From the NCBI RefSeq assembly GCF_026410255.1, contig NZ_JAPMLL010000005.1, positions 1-64,000 of the forward strand: a DNA stretch of 64,000 nt, given 5' to 3'. Positions 34,465-43,909 of this stretch are shown here, in pieces (the stretch's first letter is position 1; the number at the start of each line of letters is the position of its first letter). Position numbers and translations under genes: made by a program. The stretch comes from Xanthomarina sp. F1114 (GTDB lineage: Bacteria; Bacteroidota; Bacteroidia; Flavobacteriales; Flavobacteriaceae). The notes beneath the pieces were generated by a model that saw nothing but the letters and a program-made list of their open reading frames with translations, made no database searches and had not been told where the DNA came from.

Positions 34465-35052
34465 TTAGAAACCAAATTCAACTCCAAAATTGAAAGAGTT
34501 AAAACCACTTCCAGAAACATAAGTTCCTCCAGTATAAGTGTCTCCATAATCAACTCCGCCCGAAATACTTTGGAAAGAAGCAATTAAAGCAATTGTTCCT
34601 AAATCAAAACCAAATTTAGGTCTGGCATAAAACCCTGTTTTTGCATCTCCAGACACATTAATTCCAACTCCTAAATCTAAACCTCCAAAAAACTTATGAT
34701 TACCAAAGTAATATCTGGCAGAGGCCGCTATCGGAATAAAAGAAGCATCTTTATAATTTTGAACAAAGTAATCTCCATCATTCCAATCGTAATATCTATA
34801 ATCACCATCTGCAATAAAATGGGTGTAACCTAATAGACCACCTATTTCTAAGTTATCTACAACTTCAAATAAATAAGCGCCATCGAAACCAAAGTTAAAA
34901 GAAGTAATATCGCCTGCTGTACTGAATGGAAATCCAACATTAGCTCCAAGATAAAAACTTCCGTTTTTAGCTTTATCAGCAAAGTCATCTTGCGCATTCA
35001 TTGAAGTAAATCCAAATACTGCGATTGCGGTTAATAATAATATTTTTTTCAT
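34465..35052 (-). CDS. Small outer-membrane beta-barrel protein
   Basis: The 195-residue protein has a signal peptide (..FTSMNAQ) and then Gly/Tyr/Phe-rich strands (SFYLGANVGFPFSTAG, YLFEVVDNLEIGGLLGYTHF, IPIAASARYYFGNHKFFGGLDLGVG, ARPKFGFDLG), ending with Phe (FNFGVEFGF) as outer-membrane barrels do. It is the paralogue of the gene immediately downstream. A -7-like TATATTTG at 35090-35083 precedes it and its own terminator follows it, so it appears monocistronic. No function is known for the family. Confidence 0.85.
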   Translation of the reverse strand: MKKILLLTAIAVFGFTSMNAQDDFADKAKNGSFYLGANVGFPFSTAGDITSFNFGFDGAYLFEVVDNLEIGGLLGYTHFIADGDYRYYDWNDGDYFVQNYKDASFIPIAASARYYFGNHKFFGGLDLGVGINVSGDAKTGFYARPKFGFDLGTIALIASFQSISGGVDYGDTYTGGTYVSGSGFNSFNFGVEFGF

Positions 35053-35082
35053 AATTGTTTGATTAATTGATTAAATACATAT

Positions 35083-35090
35083 CAAATATA
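35083..35090 (-). promoter_or_regulatory. Candidate -7 element (TATATTTG)
   Basis: Minus-strand TATATTTG at 35090-35083 fits TAnnTTTG and lies 30 nt upstream of the start codon at 35052. No -33 TTG was found at the proper distance. Confidence 0.45.
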
Positions 35091-35140
35091 CTTAATTTAT
35101 TTTTTAGGCTTTAACATTTTTTTAATTTTATGGATACTTA

Positions 35141-37795
35141 TTAAAACAACGTTGTTTGTCCTTCTTCATCTAAATCATTACTTTTCTTTTTCTGGTCGTT
35201 TTTTTCTTTCTTCTTAGAGGTAGAACTATCTGAGTCCGATAAGTTCTCTTCATCCACCACCTCAATAGTTTCAGCTGGTAATTCTTCTGGTGCTTCGTAT
35301 GGCAGAGGATCTAACAAATTTATCTGCTTTACCTTATCTTTTGTGAGCTGATTACCAAGTGCAGTTATTCCTTTTACAGCAATAAACTCTTCAAAATTAA
35401 CTTCTAAGTTCTCTCTTCTGTCTTTACCGCGTTCTTTAGTGAATTCTACATCTGCCCTTGGTCTCCAATCTGTTGATACAATTTCCAATTGTGAGTTTGG
35501 GTGATCAGAAATAAAGCTTTCTTCCTTAGATTCGTTTTCCACAACAAACCGTTTTACATAATAGCGTTCCTTTTCTCCGTCGAAGTAAACTGCAGAAATT
35601 GGTTTTTTAGGAATCCATTTTTCCATAACAATCATATCGCTATCAAAATGTGTTGTAATTTCCGGAACTATGGTTTTTATTGTTCCTGATTGATTGATAA
35701 TTAAAATACGGTCTTCTCCTCTAAACTCTCCCACTAAATCACCTCTTTCATCCACATTTAAGCGTTGAACTGTATCATCGAACCAAATTTTTCGAGGTTT
35801 TAAGGTAGAAACCCCTTTCTCTTTAAGTTCAATTTTTTTAATTGCGTGTTTTGTGACTCTGTTACCTTTAGAACTTCGTCCCTTTATTAAAATATCAGCA
35901 AAGTCCAAGTCCCATTTTAGTTTTTTAATACTGCCTACTTGTCGCAGATTAATAGTTACCACTTCTGCTTCGCCATTAGGGTTGGCAGAAAAGTACCACA
36001 CCTTAGAACCTTTAGTACCGTTGGTTAAGTCGTATTCCCTATCTCGGGTTACGCTAGTTACTGAAAAACGTTTCACGTAAGATGGTCCTTTAGCTCCATC
36101 CTTATAAATTAGATTATATATGGTACGTTTATCTTTTTTCTTAAATACAGCCACATGGATAATATCTTTACCAACAAAGGTTTTTGTATCCACTTTACTC
36201 ACCATCATTATGCCATCTTTTGTAAATGCTATAATATCGTCTATATCGCTACAATCGCATACATATTCGTCTTTTTTAAGAGATGTTCCTATAAAACCTT
36301 CGGCCCTATTTACATAAAGTTTGGTATTTCTAATTACTACTTTGGTAGCATCTACATCTTCAAAAACTCTAATTTCAGTTTGTCTTTCTTTACCTTCTCC
36401 ATAGTCCTTTTTTAGTCTTTCAAAAAAAGCAATGGCGTAATCTATTAAGTTTGCTAAGTGGTGTTTTACTTCTGCAATTTGGTCTTCTAAAGCATCAATC
36501 TTTTGTTGCGCTTTATCTATATCGAATTTAGAAATACGTTTGATTCGAATTTCTGTTAACCTAACTATATCTTCTTCTAAAACGGCACGTTTTAAATGTT
36601 TGGTATGAGGCTTTAACCCTTTATCTATAGCTTTTATAACGCCTTCCCAAGTTTCTTCTTCTTCAATATCGCGATAGATTCTGTTTTCTATAAAAATACG
36701 CTCTAAAGATGCAAAATGCCATTGTTCTTCAAACTCTCCAAGTTGAATCTCCAACTCGCTTTTTAAAAGTTGAACTGTATTATCTGTGGAGTGACGAAGC
36801 ATTTCAGAAACCCCAACAAAGAGAGGTTTATTATCTTCGATAACGCAACCTAAAGGCGAAATGGAAATCTCGCAATTGGTAAATGCATATAAAGCATCTA
36901 TGGTTTTATCTGGAGAAATCCCTCCAGGTAAATGGACCAGAATCTCTACTTTTGCAGCTGTATTATCTTCAATTTTTTTAATTTTTATTTTTCCCTTATC
37001 ATTAGCCTTCAAAATAGAATCTATTAAGGAAGACGTATTGGTTCCATAAGGAATTTCGGTAATAACCAAAGTGTTTTTATCGTACTGAGAGATTTTTGCC
37101 CGAACTCGAACTTTTCCTCCTCGTAAGCCATCGTTATAATTGGTAATATCTGCAATTCCAGCTGTTGGGAAATCTGGTAATATAGTGAATCGTTTTCCCT
37201 GAAGATGCTTTACGGAAGCCTCGATAAGTTCGATAAAGTTATGAGGTAATATTTTTGTTGAAAGCCCTACGGCAATACCTTCCCCTCCTTGAGCCAATAG
37301 TAATGGAAACATTACAGGAAGGTTTATAGGCTCTTTTCTTCTCCCATCGTATGAGGCTTGCCATTCTGTTATTTTAGGATTATAAACAACATCTAAGGCA
37401 AATTTAGATAAACGCGCTTCGATATAACGAGATGCTGCTGCGCTATCTCCAGTAAGAATATTACCCCAGTTTCCTTGCGTATCTATCAATAAGTCTTTCT
37501 GACCAATTTGAACCATAGCATCGGCAATACTCGCATCTCCGTGTGGATGATACTGCATGGTATGACCAACAATATTAGCTACTTTATTGTAACGACCGTC
37601 GTCTAAATCCTTCATGGAATGCATAATACGGCGTTGTACTGGCTTAAACCCGTCTTCTATGGCGGGTACTGCACGTTCTAAAATTACATAAGATGCATAA
37701 TCTAAAAACCAGTCTTTAAACATACCAGAAACCTTAGTTATGGTTTCCTGGTTATTTTCTTGTTCATTTAACAAATCGTTGTTCTCTTCGCTCAT
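35141..37795 (-). CDS. parC: DNA topoisomerase IV subunit A
   Basis: The 884-residue protein is the DNA-cleaving subunit of a type IIA topoisomerase. Visible features: RAVPAIEDGFKPVQRRI, the HPHGD motif (83-87), the catalytic Tyr124 in AASRYIEARL, long coiled coil (about 390-460) and a C-terminal DNA-wrapping region without the GyrA box, ending in an acidic/Lys-rich tail. It should decatenate daughter chromosomes together with ParE. The residue after HPHGD is Ala88 where E. coli ParC/GyrA have a fluoroquinolone-contacting Ser. The start overlaps the stop of the membrane-protein gene by one base (TAATG), which indicates translational coupling with that gene and, beyond it, parE. Confidence 0.95.
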   Translation of the reverse strand: MSEENNDLLNEQENNQETITKVSGMFKDWFLDYASYVILERAVPAIEDGFKPVQRRIMHSMKDLDDGRYNKVANIVGHTMQYHPHGDASIADAMVQIGQKDLLIDTQGNWGNILTGDSAAASRYIEARLSKFALDVVYNPKITEWQASYDGRRKEPINLPVMFPLLLAQGGEGIAVGLSTKILPHNFIELIEASVKHLQGKRFTILPDFPTAGIADITNYNDGLRGGKVRVRAKISQYDKNTLVITEIPYGTNTSSLIDSILKANDKGKIKIKKIEDNTAAKVEILVHLPGGISPDKTIDALYAFTNCEISISPLGCVIEDNKPLFVGVSEMLRHSTDNTVQLLKSELEIQLGEFEEQWHFASLERIFIENRIYRDIEEEETWEGVIKAIDKGLKPHTKHLKRAVLEEDIVRLTEIRIKRISKFDIDKAQQKIDALEDQIAEVKHHLANLIDYAIAFFERLKKDYGEGKERQTEIRVFEDVDATKVVIRNTKLYVNRAEGFIGTSLKKDEYVCDCSDIDDIIAFTKDGIMMVSKVDTKTFVGKDIIHVAVFKKKDKRTIYNLIYKDGAKGPSYVKRFSVTSVTRDREYDLTNGTKGSKVWYFSANPNGEAEVVTINLRQVGSIKKLKWDLDFADILIKGRSSKGNRVTKHAIKKIELKEKGVSTLKPRKIWFDDTVQRLNVDERGDLVGEFRGEDRILIINQSGTIKTIVPEITTHFDSDMIVMEKWIPKKPISAVYFDGEKERYYVKRFVVENESKEESFISDHPNSQLEIVSTDWRPRADVEFTKERGKDRRENLEVNFEEFIAVKGITALGNQLTKDKVKQINLLDPLPYEAPEELPAETIEVVDEENLSDSDSSTSKKKEKNDQKKKSNDLDEEGQTTLF

Positions 37796-38277
37796 TAATC
37801 TTTAGATTTTCTATTTTCCTTAATCATTTTTCGCAATGACTGTCTGATATATTTTCTTTTTTTACGTGAAACCAAAGTCACATTAAAACGCTCCTTTTTA
37901 ATATGGCCGCTAGAACTTTTAACATACAGCACCAATTCTTTATAAACCAAATAATTATTGAATTTATAGCTTGCAAGTCTGTCTTTATAAAATTCTATGG
38001 TATGCTCTCTATAGTTGAAGTAGTCTGAGAGTAGCAATCCCTTGTTAGTAACAACTACCTTTAAACCATCGCTGTCGTATTCAAAATACTTTGAAATATA
38101 ATGAACTATAAAAAACAGCGCTGCAAAGCCAAATACCAAAATAAAGAAAGTTAATAATGGGTTTGCGGTTAAGTCGCTAAAAGCTTTAAAAATAGTTGCC
38201 ATGAGTATGGCCAAAACAATCAGTACAAAATATACTGAAATAATAACATTTCTTACTTTATCATTATTGGTTCTCAT
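37795..38277 (-). CDS. Membrane protein embedded in the topoisomerase IV operon
   Basis: The 160-residue product has two transmembrane helices (about 10-32 and 41-62), followed by a soluble basic domain of ~95 residues predicted to be beta-rich ([34 protein letters not shown]) with a Lys/Arg-rich end ([20 protein letters not shown]). The domain could be PH-like, and the basic tail could touch DNA or phospholipid heads; both are inference. Its ATG overlaps the parE stop by 4 nt (ATGA), and its stop overlaps the parC start by 1 nt. Such double overlap implies coordinated expression with topoisomerase IV. It has no resemblance to topoisomerase subunits itself. Confidence 0.85.
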   Translation of the reverse strand: MRTNNDKVRNVIISVYFVLIVLAILMATIFKAFSDLTANPLLTFFILVFGFAALFFIVHYISKYFEYDSDGLKVVVTNKGLLLSDYFNYREHTIEFYKDRLASYKFNNYLVYKELVLYVKSSSGHIKKERFNVTLVSRKKRKYIRQSLRKMIKENRKSKD

Positions 38278-40133
38278 ATACTTTCTTCTACTATATCCAA
38301 TTCAACTTTTAGGTTGTCTATAATAAAATCTTGTCTGGTAGGTGTGTTTTTACCCATATAGAAAGAAAGCAAGTCTTCAATAGACATCTCTTTATCTAAC
38401 ATTACAGGATCCAGACGAATGTTTTCTCCAATAAAATGAACAAACTCGTCTGGAGAAATTTCACCGAGTCCCTTAAATCGAGTGATTTCGGGTTTAGGCT
38501 TTAATTTTGCAATAGCATCCAGACGTTCCTGTTCTGAATAACAATAAATAGTTTCCTTTTTATTTCTTACTCTAAAAAGTGGAGTTTGCAAAATATACAA
38601 ATGCCCTTCTTTTATAATTTCTGGAAAGAACTGTAAAAAGAAGGTAATTAACAACAACCTAATATGCATTCCATCCACATCGGCATCTGTAGCAATTACC
38701 ACGTTATTATAGCGTAAATCTTCTATAGTTTCTTCAATATTTAATGCAGCTTGCAAGAGGTTAAACTCCTCATTTTCGTAAACTATTTTTTTACTTAATC
38801 CATAAGAGTTCAAAGGTTTTCCTTTTAAACTAAAAACGGCTTGGGTGTTTACATCTCTAGATTTAGTAATACTTCCAGATGCAGAATCTCCCTCTGTAAT
38901 AAATAAAGTTGTTTCTAGATATCTTTCATTCTTAACATCTCCAAAATGCACTCTACAATCGCGTAATTTTTTATTGTGAAGATTCGCTTTTTTAGCACGG
39001 TCTTTGGCCAATTTTCTAATTCCAGAAAGTTCTTTTCGCTCACGTTCTGCCTGAAGAATTTTACGCTGAATTTTATCGGCTGTCTCCGGGTTTTTATGTA
39101 AAAAGTTATCTAATTGTGTTTTTATAAAGTCGTTTACAAATGTTCTAACTGTTGGCAGATTTCCGCCCATATCTGTAGAACCTAATTTTGTTTTGGTCTG
39201 ACTTTCGAAAACGGGTTCCATTACTTTTATGGAAATGGCAGAAACTATCGACTTTCTAATGTCTGAGGCATCGTAATTCTTTCCATAAAACTCTCTTATA
39301 GTTTTTACTAAAGCTTCTCTAAAAGCGGATAGATGCGTTCCTCCTTGTGTTGTATTTTGTCCGTTTACAAAAGAATGATACTCTTCGCTATACTGTGTTT
39401 TACTATGGGTAATAGCTACTTCTATATCTTCTCCCATTAAATGAATAATTGGATAAAGCCTGTCTGTGTCTTTAATATTTTCAGATAACAGATCTTTTAA
39501 TCCATTTTCACTGTAATATTTTTCGCCATTAAAAACAATAGTTAAACCTGTGTTTAAATACACATAGTTTTTAAGCATTTTTACTACATACTCACTTCTG
39601 TACTTGTAGTTTTTAAAGATAATTTCATCTGGAACAAAAGAAACTTTAGTTCCTTTCCTTCTTGAGGTATCGTCAAGTAACTCTTGATTAGTAAGGTTTC
39701 CTTGTTCAAATTCTGCAGAAGCCGATTTACTTTCTCTCGTGGATTCTACTCTAAAAAACGAAGACAATGCGTTTACGGCTTTGGTACCAACTCCATTTAA
39801 TCCTACAGATTTTTTAAAAGCTTTAGAATCGTATTTTCCACCGGTATTCATTTTAGAAACTACGTCCACCACTTTTCCTAAAGGGATACCACGTCCATAA
39901 TCGCGAACAATTACTTTGCTACCTTGAATAGAGACATCGATAGTTTTCCCTGCTCCCATGACATATTCGTCTATGGAGTTGTCTAGGACCTCTTTTAAGA
40001 GAATATAGATACCATCGTCTGGAGAAGATCCATCACCTAGCTTCCCAATATACATTCCAGGACGCATTCTAATGTGTTCTTTCCAGTCTAATGAGCGTAT
40101 GTTATCTTCGGTATAATTGGATTGTTCAGACAT
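38274..40133 (-). CDS. parE: DNA topoisomerase IV subunit B
   Basis: This 619-residue ATPase subunit has the GHKL ATP-binding motifs ([37 protein letters not shown]), the transducer domain, and the Toprim motifs [11 protein letters not shown] and [13 protein letters not shown] for Mg-dependent DNA cleavage with ParC. The opening sequence ([22 protein letters not shown]) is typical of ParE in Bacteroidota. The length fits ParE rather than GyrB. It is the first gene of the parE-membrane protein-parC operon. The -7 sequence is not clear in the ~160 nt upstream, which also hold the ychF terminator. Confidence 0.95.
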   Translation of the reverse strand: MSEQSNYTEDNIRSLDWKEHIRMRPGMYIGKLGDGSSPDDGIYILLKEVLDNSIDEYVMGAGKTIDVSIQGSKVIVRDYGRGIPLGKVVDVVSKMNTGGKYDSKAFKKSVGLNGVGTKAVNALSSFFRVESTRESKSASAEFEQGNLTNQELLDDTSRRKGTKVSFVPDEIIFKNYKYRSEYVVKMLKNYVYLNTGLTIVFNGEKYYSENGLKDLLSENIKDTDRLYPIIHLMGEDIEVAITHSKTQYSEEYHSFVNGQNTTQGGTHLSAFREALVKTIREFYGKNYDASDIRKSIVSAISIKVMEPVFESQTKTKLGSTDMGGNLPTVRTFVNDFIKTQLDNFLHKNPETADKIQRKILQAERERKELSGIRKLAKDRAKKANLHNKKLRDCRVHFGDVKNERYLETTLFITEGDSASGSITKSRDVNTQAVFSLKGKPLNSYGLSKKIVYENEEFNLLQAALNIEETIEDLRYNNVVIATDADVDGMHIRLLLITFFLQFFPEIIKEGHLYILQTPLFRVRNKKETIYCYSEQERLDAIAKLKPKPEITRFKGLGEISPDEFVHFIGENIRLDPVMLDKEMSIEDLLSFYMGKNTPTRQDFIIDNLKVELDIVEESI

Positions 40134-40220
40134 AAAATTGGTACAAATTTTGGTGCGTTGCTAATATAAGACTTCGTACCAAATTATAAAATACCAAAGT
40201 CACAAAGTAATTAACAATAA

Positions 40221-40252
40221 AAAAGCCAATGTTGTTGAGAACATTGGCTTTT
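40221..40252 (-). terminator. Terminator downstream of ychF
   Basis: A 13-bp perfect stem (arms 40221-40233 and 40240-40252, core GCCAATGTT/AACATTGGC) with a 6-nt loop and A/T runs on both flanks, about 45 nt past the ychF stop codon. Confidence 0.9.
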
Positions 40253-40296
40253 AATATATATTTTAATAGAACCTCGAAGAAAGGCTTCATATTTAG

Positions 40297-41391
40297 CTAT
40301 ACATTAAACAAGAAATGCATGACATCTCCATCTTTAACTACATAGTTCTTTCCTTCTACGCGCATTTTTCCGGCTTCTTTAACTTTGGCTTCGCTTCCCA
40401 GGGTTACAAAGTCGTTATAAGCAATAACCTCAGCTCTAATAAACCCTTTTTCAAAATCGGTATGAATAACTCCAGCAGCTTGTGGTGCGGTTGCTCCAAC
40501 ATCTACTGTCCAAGCACGAACTTCTTTTACCCCGGCTGTAAAATAGGTTTGTTGTTTTAACAACTTATAAGCCGAACGAATTAATTTTGCAGAACCTGCT
40601 TCTTCCAATCCAATATCGGCTAGAAACATCTGGCGCTCTTCGTAATCATCCAATTCATTAATATCTGCTTCTGTACCTACTGCCAATACTAAAACCTCAG
40701 CATTTTCGTCTTTAACAGCTTCGCGAACTGTGTCTACATAAGCATTTCCTGAGGTTGCAGAACCTTCATCTACATTACATACATACATGACTGGTTTGTC
40801 TGTAATAAACTGTGAAGGCACAACAAAATCTAAATAATCTTCTTCTGAAAATTCTAAAGTTCTAACCGAAGTACCTGCTTCTAAACCAGCTTTTATTTTT
40901 AATAAAACAGCCTCTTCTTTTTGAGCCTCTTTATTTCCTGTTTTAGCTGCACGTTTTACTTTATCTAGTTTTTTATCTACAGTTTCTAAGTCTTTTAATT
41001 GCAATTCCATATCGATAGTTTCTTTATCGCGAATGGGATTTACATTTCCGTCTACATGGACAATATTATCGTTATCAAAACAACGTAAAACATGAAGAAT
41101 GGCATCTGTTTCTCTAATATTAGCTAAAAACTGATTTCCTAAACCTTCACCTTTACTAGCTCCTTTTACCAAACCAGCAATATCTACAATCTCAACAGTT
41201 GCCGGTTGTACACGTTCTGGTTTTACTAATTCTTCCAACTTTTCTAATCTTGGATCTGGAACATTTACAATCCCGATATTAGGTTCTATAGTACAAAACG
41301 GAAAGTTTGCACTTTGCGCTTTCGCATTAGATAAACAATTAAAAAGGGTCGACTTCCCTACGTTTGGTAATCCTACGATGCCTGCTTTCAT
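40297..41391 (-). CDS. ychF: Redox-regulated ATPase YchF (Obg-family)
   Basis: The 364-residue protein has the full YchF pattern: P-loop GLPNVGKST (residues 7-15), the FPFCTIEPN switch, [14 protein letters not shown], and a modified G4 motif (CNVDEG) that explains the family's ATP rather than GTP preference. A C-terminal TGS-type domain ends FNV. YchF binds ribosomes and is linked to stress responses and translation; its exact reaction is still debated. The length is normal (363-364). Leader: a TACCTTTG promoter element lies at 41459-41452, and a perfect 9-bp hairpin ends 7 nt before the start codon, so translation may be affected by RNA structure. Confidence 0.97.
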   Translation of the reverse strand: MKAGIVGLPNVGKSTLFNCLSNAKAQSANFPFCTIEPNIGIVNVPDPRLEKLEELVKPERVQPATVEIVDIAGLVKGASKGEGLGNQFLANIRETDAILHVLRCFDNDNIVHVDGNVNPIRDKETIDMELQLKDLETVDKKLDKVKRAAKTGNKEAQKEEAVLLKIKAGLEAGTSVRTLEFSEEDYLDFVVPSQFITDKPVMYVCNVDEGSATSGNAYVDTVREAVKDENAEVLVLAVGTEADINELDDYEERQMFLADIGLEEAGSAKLIRSAYKLLKQQTYFTAGVKEVRAWTVDVGATAPQAAGVIHTDFEKGFIRAEVIAYNDFVTLGSEAKVKEAGKMRVEGKNYVVKDGDVMHFLFNV

Positions 41392-41398
41392 ATTCTAT

Positions 41399-41418
41399 AT
41401 TCCTGCTAAAGCAGGAAT
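41399..41418 (-). repeat. 9-bp inverted repeat in the ychF leader
   Basis: ATTCCTGCT and AGCAGGAAT are separated by two bases and lie between the candidate promoter and the ychF start codon, 7 nt from the ATG. The sequence resembles short interspersed palindromes seen in flavobacterial genomes. It could also be an RNA hairpin that limits ribosome access. Confidence 0.6.
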
Positions 41419-41451
41419 CTCTTTAATGGTTGTACTTATTTTTTCAAGCTG

Positions 41452-41459
41452 CAAAGGTA
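41452..41459 (-). promoter_or_regulatory. Candidate -7 element of ychF (TACCTTTG)
   Basis: Minus-strand TACCTTTG followed by C fits the group consensus. The predicted leader is about 55 nt and includes the 9-bp hairpin. No -33 TTG was found at the usual distance. Confidence 0.55.
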
Positions 41460-41620
41460 GTTAATTCCTTGAAATGTTTTAACGAGGAATTAGGGAAATG
41501 TTTAAGTTAGAAATCTTATTTACTTAAGAAAGGTGTTCTATTAACTTTTTAAAAGCTAAACTGGTTCATATTTTAGACTCTATTAGTAAATTTAAAGTCC
41601 AATTTATTGTGTTATCTAAG

Positions 41621-41647
41621 TTGAATCAAATCATTCTCATATTTTTG
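41621..41647 (+). promoter_or_regulatory. Candidate promoter (TTG-N16-TATTTTTG)
   Basis: TTG at 41621-41623 and TATTTTTG at 41640-41647 fit the consensus elements with slightly short spacing. The methyltransferase start codon is 83 nt downstream. Confidence 0.5.
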
Positions 41648-41729
41648 TAAGTTTGTTTTAAATATGACAACAGTTTCATTCTATTGATAAACTTACTAAT
41701 TATATGTTATATGGAACTTATTTCTGTTT

Positions 41730-42392
41730 ATGAAAAATAACGAAACCAAAACACCTTGGCCAACTAAAGCTGCTATGGAACAGGTGTATAATATGAACCT
41801 TTGGGGAGGTAACGGGGCTGGTTTCTATTCTGGAGATGGTTCGCATAATCCAAAACTAGTAAATCCTTATATTGATAGTTTAACTTCATTTTTAACCTCT
41901 TTTAAAAACCCAATAACGGTTTGTGATTTGGGATGTGGAGACTTTAATATAGGAAAGGAACTAGTGCCATACACTAAAAGCTATATTGCAGTAGATGTTG
42001 TAACCGACTTGATAGCTTATAATAAAGAAACGTTTAAAAAAGATAATTTACAGTTTTTATGTTTAGATCTTGCTGTAGACAGTTTACCTACGGGCGATTG
42101 CGCAATATTAAGACAAGTATTACAGCATTTATCTAATGCCGAAGTACAAAGTATTTTAAACAAATTATCTGCTTTTAAATATATTATTTTAACCGAACAT
42201 ATTCCAGAAGGCAACTTTATACCGAACAAAGATATTATTTCAGGACAAGGAATTCGGTTAAAAAAACAAAGTGGTTTAAATATTATGGCATCGCCATTTA
42301 ACTTTAAAACAAAAGCTGAAAAACACTTACTATCTGTTGTATTAGAGAACGGAAAAGGAGTTATTATTACTACTTTGTATGAAGTTTATTAG
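41730..42392 (+). CDS. Class I SAM-dependent methyltransferase
   Basis: The 220-residue protein has the Rossmann SAM-binding motif VCDLGCGDFNIG (about residues 70-81), an acidic residue at the end of the second strand (AVDVV), and a motif IV-like LRQVLQHLSNAEV. These place it in the class I methyltransferases. The opening (TPWPTKAAMEQVYNMNLWGG) is shared by an uncharacterised subgroup. The substrate is unknown. It is flanked by its own promoter and ~245 nt of non-coding DNA, so it is probably monocistronic. Confidence 0.88.
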   Translation: MKNNETKTPWPTKAAMEQVYNMNLWGGNGAGFYSGDGSHNPKLVNPYIDSLTSFLTSFKNPITVCDLGCGDFNIGKELVPYTKSYIAVDVVTDLIAYNKETFKKDNLQFLCLDLAVDSLPTGDCAILRQVLQHLSNAEVQSILNKLSAFKYIILTEHIPEGNFIPNKDIISGQGIRLKKQSGLNIMASPFNFKTKAEKHLLSVVLENGKGVIITTLYEVY

Positions 42393-42637
42393 GCTTTTTA
42401 CTTGTTTTACTGAATATAAAAGAATGTTCTGAGTATTTTCGTTAAGCTTTTAATTCATTAATTTCACAGTACTAAGATTGGATGGATGTATCATTTCCAT
42501 AAATGAATTTTTCTCAATTTCCTTCAGGTATAATAAAATAAAGTGTCCATCTCCTTTTGTGTTTTTCACATTTAGCATATTTACTAAATTATTCTATACG
42601 ATTTCCATTTTTGTATCATCTAAATTATCGAGAATTA

Positions 42638-43753
42638 TTATTCCAGTTTCTTAATTTCTGGAACAATATAATCATCTAATAAGTTGGCTGTTTGTGTATG
42701 AGATTCCATTCCTCCATTAAAATAAGTACTAGTTAATACAACTACTAAATCTAAATCTGGGAAAACAGCGATCTTATTCCCTCCTGTACCTGTCATAAAA
42801 CTAGCTTTTACTTTGTTATTTATTTCTCCAAATTCTGAAAGCCACCATAAATAACCGTAATCATAATCTAACATTCCAACTTCTGCGTGTGGTTTGGTAG
42901 ATTGTGAAACAAAATTGTCTGAGATAATCTGCTCCTCATTCCATTGTCCTTTGTTTAAGTATAATTGGCCTATTTTTAGCAAATCTCTACTTTTTAAGCC
43001 CAAGCCACCACCTGTCATTGGTAAACCTGTTGGAGTTATTTGCCAATGGTAATCTGTAATTCCTAATTTAGAAAAAAGAGCCTGATCAGCATAGTTTTCC
43101 AGAGAACCAGTTATAGTATTAATTACATCGCCCAAAACCACAACTCCTGCTGTACAATAGCTAAAACTTCTACCATATTTTGTATCTTTAGGCTTAGGTA
43201 TCCATTCTGGGAATCCTTTTATGGGTAAATCCCAATAAAATCTTACCCAATCTTCTATAAGATACATTTTTTCTTCTTGTCCTCGAGAGTTCTGGTCCCA
43301 ATCATTGCATTCCAGAAGCGAAGACATAGTTAGTAAGTCTTCGATAGTTATTTCGCTTTTTCTAATATCGGGATACTGGATATCTGTTATATTGGAATAC
43401 CTAGCGGCATTCTCTTCCACCGTTTCTAAAACACCATCCTGAAGTAGACAACCAATAAGAGTTCCTGTAATAGTTTTTGTTGCAGATCTTGTATTGTGTT
43501 TGGTGTCCAGATTATTACCATTATAATAATTTTCAAAAACCAGTTTTCCTTGGTAAGCAATAAGCACACTAGAAATTTGTTTGAAATCGCCTGTACTAAT
43601 TAGGCTATCCATTTTCTGAAGCTTCAAATTGTTTTCAAATTGGTTTATTATTTTCCAACCATCTTTTTTCTGAATGGGTTGAAACGGATTGTCTTGTGCA
43701 TTAACATGAAAACTAAACATAATCATGATAGCGAAAAGATAGAAGATTTTCAT
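42638..43753 (-). CDS. Serine hydrolase of the beta-lactamase/class C family
   Basis: The 371-residue secreted enzyme has a signal peptide (..HVNAQ) and the class C-type active-site motif SATK (Ser90 nucleophile, Lys93). A Tyr-centred second motif lies in RSFSYCTAGV (Tyr-Cys-Thr rather than Tyr-x-Asn), and MTGTGGNKIAV fits the third motif (HxG/KTG position). This family includes esterases, D-aminopeptidases, PBP-like proteins and a few beta-lactamases; the altered second and third motifs argue against a true beta-lactamase. It acts in the periplasm or outside the cell. It is probably transcribed alone. Confidence 0.9.
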   Translation of the reverse strand: MKIFYLFAIMIMFSFHVNAQDNPFQPIQKKDGWKIINQFENNLKLQKMDSLISTGDFKQISSVLIAYQGKLVFENYYNGNNLDTKHNTRSATKTITGTLIGCLLQDGVLETVEENAARYSNITDIQYPDIRKSEITIEDLLTMSSLLECNDWDQNSRGQEEKMYLIEDWVRFYWDLPIKGFPEWIPKPKDTKYGRSFSYCTAGVVVLGDVINTITGSLENYADQALFSKLGITDYHWQITPTGLPMTGGGLGLKSRDLLKIGQLYLNKGQWNEEQIISDNFVSQSTKPHAEVGMLDYDYGYLWWLSEFGEINNKVKASFMTGTGGNKIAVFPDLDLVVVLTSTYFNGGMESHTQTANLLDDYIVPEIKKLE

Positions 43754-43909
43754 TTTATGATTGATTGATGAATATACTTATGTGACGCAAGTTTCTGTTA
43801 TCCGTTACATAATTAGTAGAACATTAGATATATACAAAACCATTTTATAAATCTGCTTCTACATAATAACGAAACTACAACAGAGAGTTGAAAAGAACTT
43901 TTGTTAAGA

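Larger units (their letters stand above)
41392..41729. other. 338-nt divergent intergenic region
   Basis: It contains the ychF leader hairpin and promoter on the minus strand and a candidate plus-strand promoter at 41621-41647 for the methyltransferase. Nothing else was recognised. Confidence 0.7.

Noticed and set aside
42638-43753. Serine hydrolase as a beta-lactamase resistance gene.
   Set aside because: Only the SxxK motif is standard; the second motif is Tyr-Cys-Thr and the third differs, which fits the broad serine hydrolase/esterase family better.
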